A stretch of DNA of 18,384 nt, taken from positions 1 through 18,384 of the forward strand of contig NYZA01000243.1 in assembly GCA_002686955.1 (NCBI GenBank), read 5' to 3'. Origin of the DNA: Gemmatimonadota bacterium. Lineage in GTDB: Bacteria; GCA-2686955. The translations under genes and the position numbers were made by a program. Shown here one piece after another: positions 15,609 through 18,384 of the stretch. Position 1 is the first letter of the stretch. Every line of letters begins with the position of its first letter. The notes beneath the pieces are model-generated. The model did no database searches. It saw nothing but the letters and a program-made list of their open reading frames with translations, and was not told the DNA's origin.

Positions 15609-17255
15609 CTATGATCCGTATGCTCGCCCGCGGTCTTCCAGCAGCAATCCACGGGCTCGCGATCGTGTTTCGCCTACGGCGGTCACGTACACCGCCGGCG
15701 CGTCGGTCACCGGGCATTCGTTCTGGCAGATCCCGCATCCGATGCACAGATCCGGAACGATGAACGGTTTGTTCAGCACGACGATCTTCCCGAAGACATC
15801 CTTGATCTCTTCGTCGACCGTTCGAATCGCTTTCGGGGCGACGGGGCAGACCTCTTCGCAGACTACGCAGGGAATCTCCATGGCGTGAGGGAGACAGCGT
15901 CCCAGGTCGTAGAAGGCCGTGCCTAGCCGAATCGGCCCCGCGTCTTTATGAGGCCCCTTGCCCAGCTTCTCCGCGACGGTGATTCGGCGAATCGCTCCGG
16001 TCGGACAGACCTCTCCGCACAGATTACACTTGAGCTGGCAATGCCCGATATTGAAGTTCATCACGGGCGTCCAGAGAGCCTCGAAGCCACCCTCAGCGGT
16101 CGTCGCCGGCTGCAACACATTTGTAGGGCAGACGTTGATGCACTGATCACATTTGATACATCTCGACAGGAATTCCCCCTCCTCGACCGAGCCGGGGGGA
16201 CGGATCATCCTGGGCGAGTAGTTGCTGTCGGTGCCGAGGCCGTGCGTCTTGAGAAATGGGAATGTGAGGAGGCCGAACAATCCGGAGAACACGAGCTTCC
16301 TGCGCCCGAGGTCAGTGCTGGTGAAGACCTGTTTCATATCCTGTCCCAAGAACGTGTAGCTGAGAGCATCTTCGGGACAGTCGTCGATGCAGTTCATGCA
16401 AGCGAAGCACTCGGCGGAACGCAAAACGCTCTGCGGCTCCGCGGCGCCTTCGCATCGCGTGAGACAGGCATCGCAATCGGTACATTCCTTCACATCACGG
16501 TTGATTCGAAAAAGACTGAACCGAGACAGAAATCCAAGTAGAGCACCGAGAGGGCAAAGCACGCGACAGAAGAACCGCGGAATCACCAGGTTCATCCCGA
16601 GCAGGACGACGAGAAGCGCACCGATCCAGAAGGAGCCCACGAAAACACGCCGCTCGGTATTCGGTGCGAATCTGATCGCGTTGGTCCAGTTGGCGTCGAC
16701 GCCGGCCTGTTCGATGGAACCGGCGAGGGCATCCACACCCATGTCGGACGCGGGAGCAAGAGAAGCGCTAACGCTTCTCGACAGCAGACAGATCGGATCG
16801 AGCAGTCCGATCTGCAGGGCTCCGAATCCCGCGAGGATCAGCAGACCGGCGAGAAGTCCGTATTTCAAGGCATAGAGCGGGCGATATCGATTCGACCGTC
16901 GCCGGAGTTTGAGCGGCAAGATGTTGAAGATCCACGCCGCGAACTGATGGAGGGTTCCGAAGGGGCAGATCCAATTGCAGAAGGCGCGTCCAAAGAGCAA
17001 TGTGATCGCCAGGAGCGAGAGCCCCCACGCGAGGTGGCGATAAAGGCGGCCCGTCGCAAGTGCGGTAGAGACGCCGACGAGGAGATCGATCTCCAGAAAA
17101 CGGGAGACCGGATACCCTCCGAGGCGGGTGGTCCACGTCGCCCAGAGTCCCAAAAGGAAGACCGACAGGAAGAAGGTCTGCGCTACGATTCGGATGTTCG
17201 TTGCTCTGAGAAGTCGCCGAGTGGCGCCGAGCTCAGCGGGCTCGGAAGATGTCAC
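15609..17255 (-). CDS. NapH-NapG-like fused membrane polyferredoxin
   Basis: Membrane iron-sulfur protein, 548 residues. Residues ~20-250 are a NapH/MauN/NosR-C-like membrane part with about four to five helices and the paired C-x3-CP motifs FCNWICPFG (C93, C97) and FCRVLCPLG (C230, C234). Two 4Fe-4S segments follow ([11 protein letters not shown] and [12 protein letters not shown], 258-293). Then comes an internal twin-arginine hydrophobic segment ([20 protein letters not shown], 317-335). After it lies a NapG/MauM-like ferredoxin starting [21 protein letters not shown], with further clusters at 406-417, 463-470 and 504-514. It probably moves electrons from quinol or cytosolic donors to periplasmic acceptors. 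I chose GTG 17255, which overlaps the DUF362 stop as GTGA and has AAGGAA 5-6 nt upstream; the frame stays open to 17681, but that extension is an out-of-frame reading of DUF362. Confidence 0.9.
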   Translation of the reverse strand: MTSSEPAELGATRRLLRATNIRIVAQTFFLSVFLLGLWATWTTRLGGYPVSRFLEIDLLVGVSTALATGRLYRHLAWGLSLLAITLLFGRAFCNWICPFGTLHQFAAWIFNILPLKLRRRSNRYRPLYALKYGLLAGLLILAGFGALQIGLLDPICLLSRSVSASLAPASDMGVDALAGSIEQAGVDANWTNAIRFAPNTERRVFVGSFWIGALLVVLLGMNLVIPRFFCRVLCPLGALLGFLSRFSLFRINRDVKECTDCDACLTRCEGAAEPQSVLRSAECFACMNCIDDCPEDALSYTFLGQDMKQVFTSTDLGRRKLVFSGLFGLLTFPFLKTHGLGTDSNYSPRMIRPPGSVEEGEFLSRCIKCDQCINVCPTNVLQPATTAEGGFEALWTPVMNFNIGHCQLKCNLCGEVCPTGAIRRITVAEKLGKGPHKDAGPIRLGTAFYDLGRCLPHAMEIPCVVCEEVCPVAPKAIRTVDEEIKDVFGKIVVLNKPFIVPDLCIGCGICQNECPVTDAPAVYVTAVGETRSRARGLLLEDRGRAYGS

Positions 17256-18289
17256 GACACTTCCTTGACTCGACCCGCGAGCTCGGCTCTGCCCGACCCC
17301 TTCTCTTCGGCGCGGCGCAGGTACTCCGGCAGGGGGGAGGTGCGGTCGAGGAGGTGTCGGTGACACCATGCATCGATCGCGACCGGATCGACACCAGCGA
17401 CAACGCAGTCGGTGCCGCGAACATCGCCCAGGTCGCCGCCGGTCGGCCCGCCCCGCATCAAGACTCGGCTCCCATCGACAATCGACAGTGTCGGCCGCAT
17501 CAGAAGCGCCAAATCGGAGACGATCTCGTGGATGTTCTGATGAAAGCGATTGCGTTGGCCGCCGAGCAAACCGTACCAGTTCTTGATGCCGATCGAGGCG
17601 CCGCAGAGATTGTGGTCCTTCGCCGGTGCCACGCCGATGACCTTGTCTACATTGGTGAGCGGACGGTGGAAGACAGGCCATGCGCCGATCAGCGCGGCCC
17701 CCGGTGTTTCGACCACACGGAAGGCGTTCGAGTCGGGCAAATAGACCCGCCCACCTGCGCGCTCGACCGCCTGGCGAACGCCGCTTTTGTGGAAGCAGTC
17801 CGCGGGCGATTCGATCGGGTTGTCGGCGACCCGTACCTCTTGCGCCCGACAGTCGACCAAGAGCATGCGGATGATCGATGCCAGGATCTCCGGCCCGGTC
17901 GTCGCGCCCAGAATCGCGGCGCGATCGAAAGCGACGTTCGGTTTGACCAGCACGATCTCTCCGGGGGCGACGAAATGGCGCAATCCGCCCAGCCCGTCCA
18001 GGGCTTTGCGCAGTCGGGTGTCCGGCTCCCCATCCCTCCCGATCGCCACGGGTGAGATGGCGGCGGGCACCGGAACGGAGAAATCGGCCAGACGGAGGGG
18101 AGGATCGGTCCGTCGGCGCCTCGATCCGGTCGGATCTCGAATCCCCAGCGGCGAGTCTTCGGGCGCGGTTGCCATATAGGTCGCACCGGATCCGATTCCC
18201 AGCGCGCCGGCGATTCGCCCGACGAAGGCTCGCCTACTAAGCGGTGCCTTGACATAGCTTTGGATCGATTCCGCAGGGTCAGATCTCAA
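17252..18289 (-). CDS. Tat-exported DUF362 protein
   Basis: Protein of 345 residues with a Tat signal (LSRRAFVGR, residues 18-26, followed by a hydrophobic [16 protein letters not shown]) and a DUF362 domain (PF04015). Visible DUF362 features are [10 protein letters not shown] near the start, ATTGPEIL, the [16 protein letters not shown] segment, [18 protein letters not shown] and [10 protein letters not shown] with a cysteine-containing [15 protein letters not shown] at the end. DUF362 proteins often occur with 4Fe-4S ferredoxins; the biochemical role is not settled. I prefer the TTG start at 18289, with AGGAGG 9 nt upstream and an 11-nt overlap with the upstream gene. ATG at 18334 or 18319 would also keep the frame but overlap that gene by 40-56 nt. 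Its stop overlaps the next GTG by 4 nt, a sign of translational coupling. Confidence 0.85.
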   Translation of the reverse strand: MRSDPAESIQSYVKAPLSRRAFVGRIAGALGIGSGATYMATAPEDSPLGIRDPTGSRRRRTDPPLRLADFSVPVPAAISPVAIGRDGEPDTRLRKALDGLGGLRHFVAPGEIVLVKPNVAFDRAAILGATTGPEILASIIRMLLVDCRAQEVRVADNPIESPADCFHKSGVRQAVERAGGRVYLPDSNAFRVVETPGAALIGAWPVFHRPLTNVDKVIGVAPAKDHNLCGASIGIKNWYGLLGGQRNRFHQNIHEIVSDLALLMRPTLSIVDGSRVLMRGGPTGGDLGDVRGTDCVVAGVDPVAIDAWCHRHLLDRTSPLPEYLRRAEEKGSGRAELAGRVKEVS

Positions 18290-18384
18290 GGCGGATGGCC
18301 TCCTCGAGGCGACCCGCATCGCGTTCAGCCGCATCGCGATCGGGTGCGCGTTCGACTCCGTAGAGGATCGGACCGATTCGGCTC
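18279..18384 (-). CDS. C-terminus of an unidentified upstream protein (partial)
   Basis: Open reading frame entering from the right edge and ending at TGA 18281-18279. The visible 34 residues (SRIGPILYGV, then a charged helix [19 protein letters not shown]) look like a real protein C-terminus rather than random sequence. Its end overlaps the preferred DUF362 start by 11 nt and supplies its Shine-Dalgarno (GAGGAGG). Too short to identify. It is probably the first or an earlier gene of the Tat redox operon. Confidence 0.55.
   Translation of the reverse strand, partial: SRIGPILYGVERAPDRDAAERDAGRLEEAIRLEI

Noticed and set aside
17256-17681. N-terminal extension of the polyferredoxin to an ATG at 17681
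   Set aside because: The added residues are DUF362 coding sequence read in another frame, low in family similarity; GTG 17255 has a Shine-Dalgarno and a 4-nt overlap.
1-18384. CRISPR arrays, tRNA or rRNA genes, riboswitches, integrase or phage genes
   Set aside because: No direct-repeat/spacer pattern, no cloverleaf-like or rRNA sequence and no recognisable riboswitch core were seen by eye. A covariance-model scan (Infernal/tRNAscan) would be decisive.

Overview
This is a GC-rich, gene-dense bacterial window. The organism looks Gram-negative: it has Sec and Tat export signals, a one-piece hybrid sensor kinase with an extracytoplasmic Reg_prop propeller, and NapH/NapG-type periplasmic ferredoxin machinery. 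Gram-negative lineages rich in Reg_prop hybrid kinases and secreted S8 proteases would fit (Acidobacteriota, the FCB group, Eisenbacteria-like candidate phyla). No rRNA or other phylogenetic marker is present, so I do not assign a taxon. There is no tRNA, CRISPR array or intact mobile element.

Layout. (1) 1-3706, minus: a giant hybrid sensor histidine kinase whose 3' end runs off the left edge, with cutA just upstream on the same strand (3750-4076). (2) 4139-5497, plus: a UMF1/Atg22-type MFS transporter divergent from cutA. (3) 5479-6251: a decayed DDE transposase with a frameshift and a lost C-terminus, followed by an AT-rich spacer with an inverted repeat and the terminator of the next operon. 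(4) 6252-10439, minus: two tandem paralogous secreted subtilisin-like proteases with almost the same catalytic domain and different C-termini. (5) 10618-14382, plus: a tight three-gene operon of acetate kinase with an extra ~75-residue helical C-terminal domain, a cysteine-rich V4R/ATC-hydrolase-like small protein (8-nt overlap), and a 611-residue HEAT-repeat protein (5-nt gap). (6) 14384-18384, minus: a translationally coupled redox operon of the tail of an unidentified protein, a Tat-exported DUF362 protein, a NapH-NapG-like fused membrane polyferredoxin, and a Tat-exported aldo/keto reductase with a C-terminal cysteine cluster.

How the genes may work together. Region 6 reads as one electron-transfer module: the membrane NapH-like part would take electrons from the quinone or cytoplasmic side, the NapG-like ferredoxin half would carry them across, and the two Tat-exported proteins would be the periplasmic partners. 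Region 5 joins acetyl-phosphate/acetate metabolism to a probable ligand-binding protein and a protein-interaction scaffold, and may be a regulatory unit. These two clusters are the best candidates for an undescribed system. Functions of the combined systems are inference; the family assignments rest on motifs visible in the sequence.
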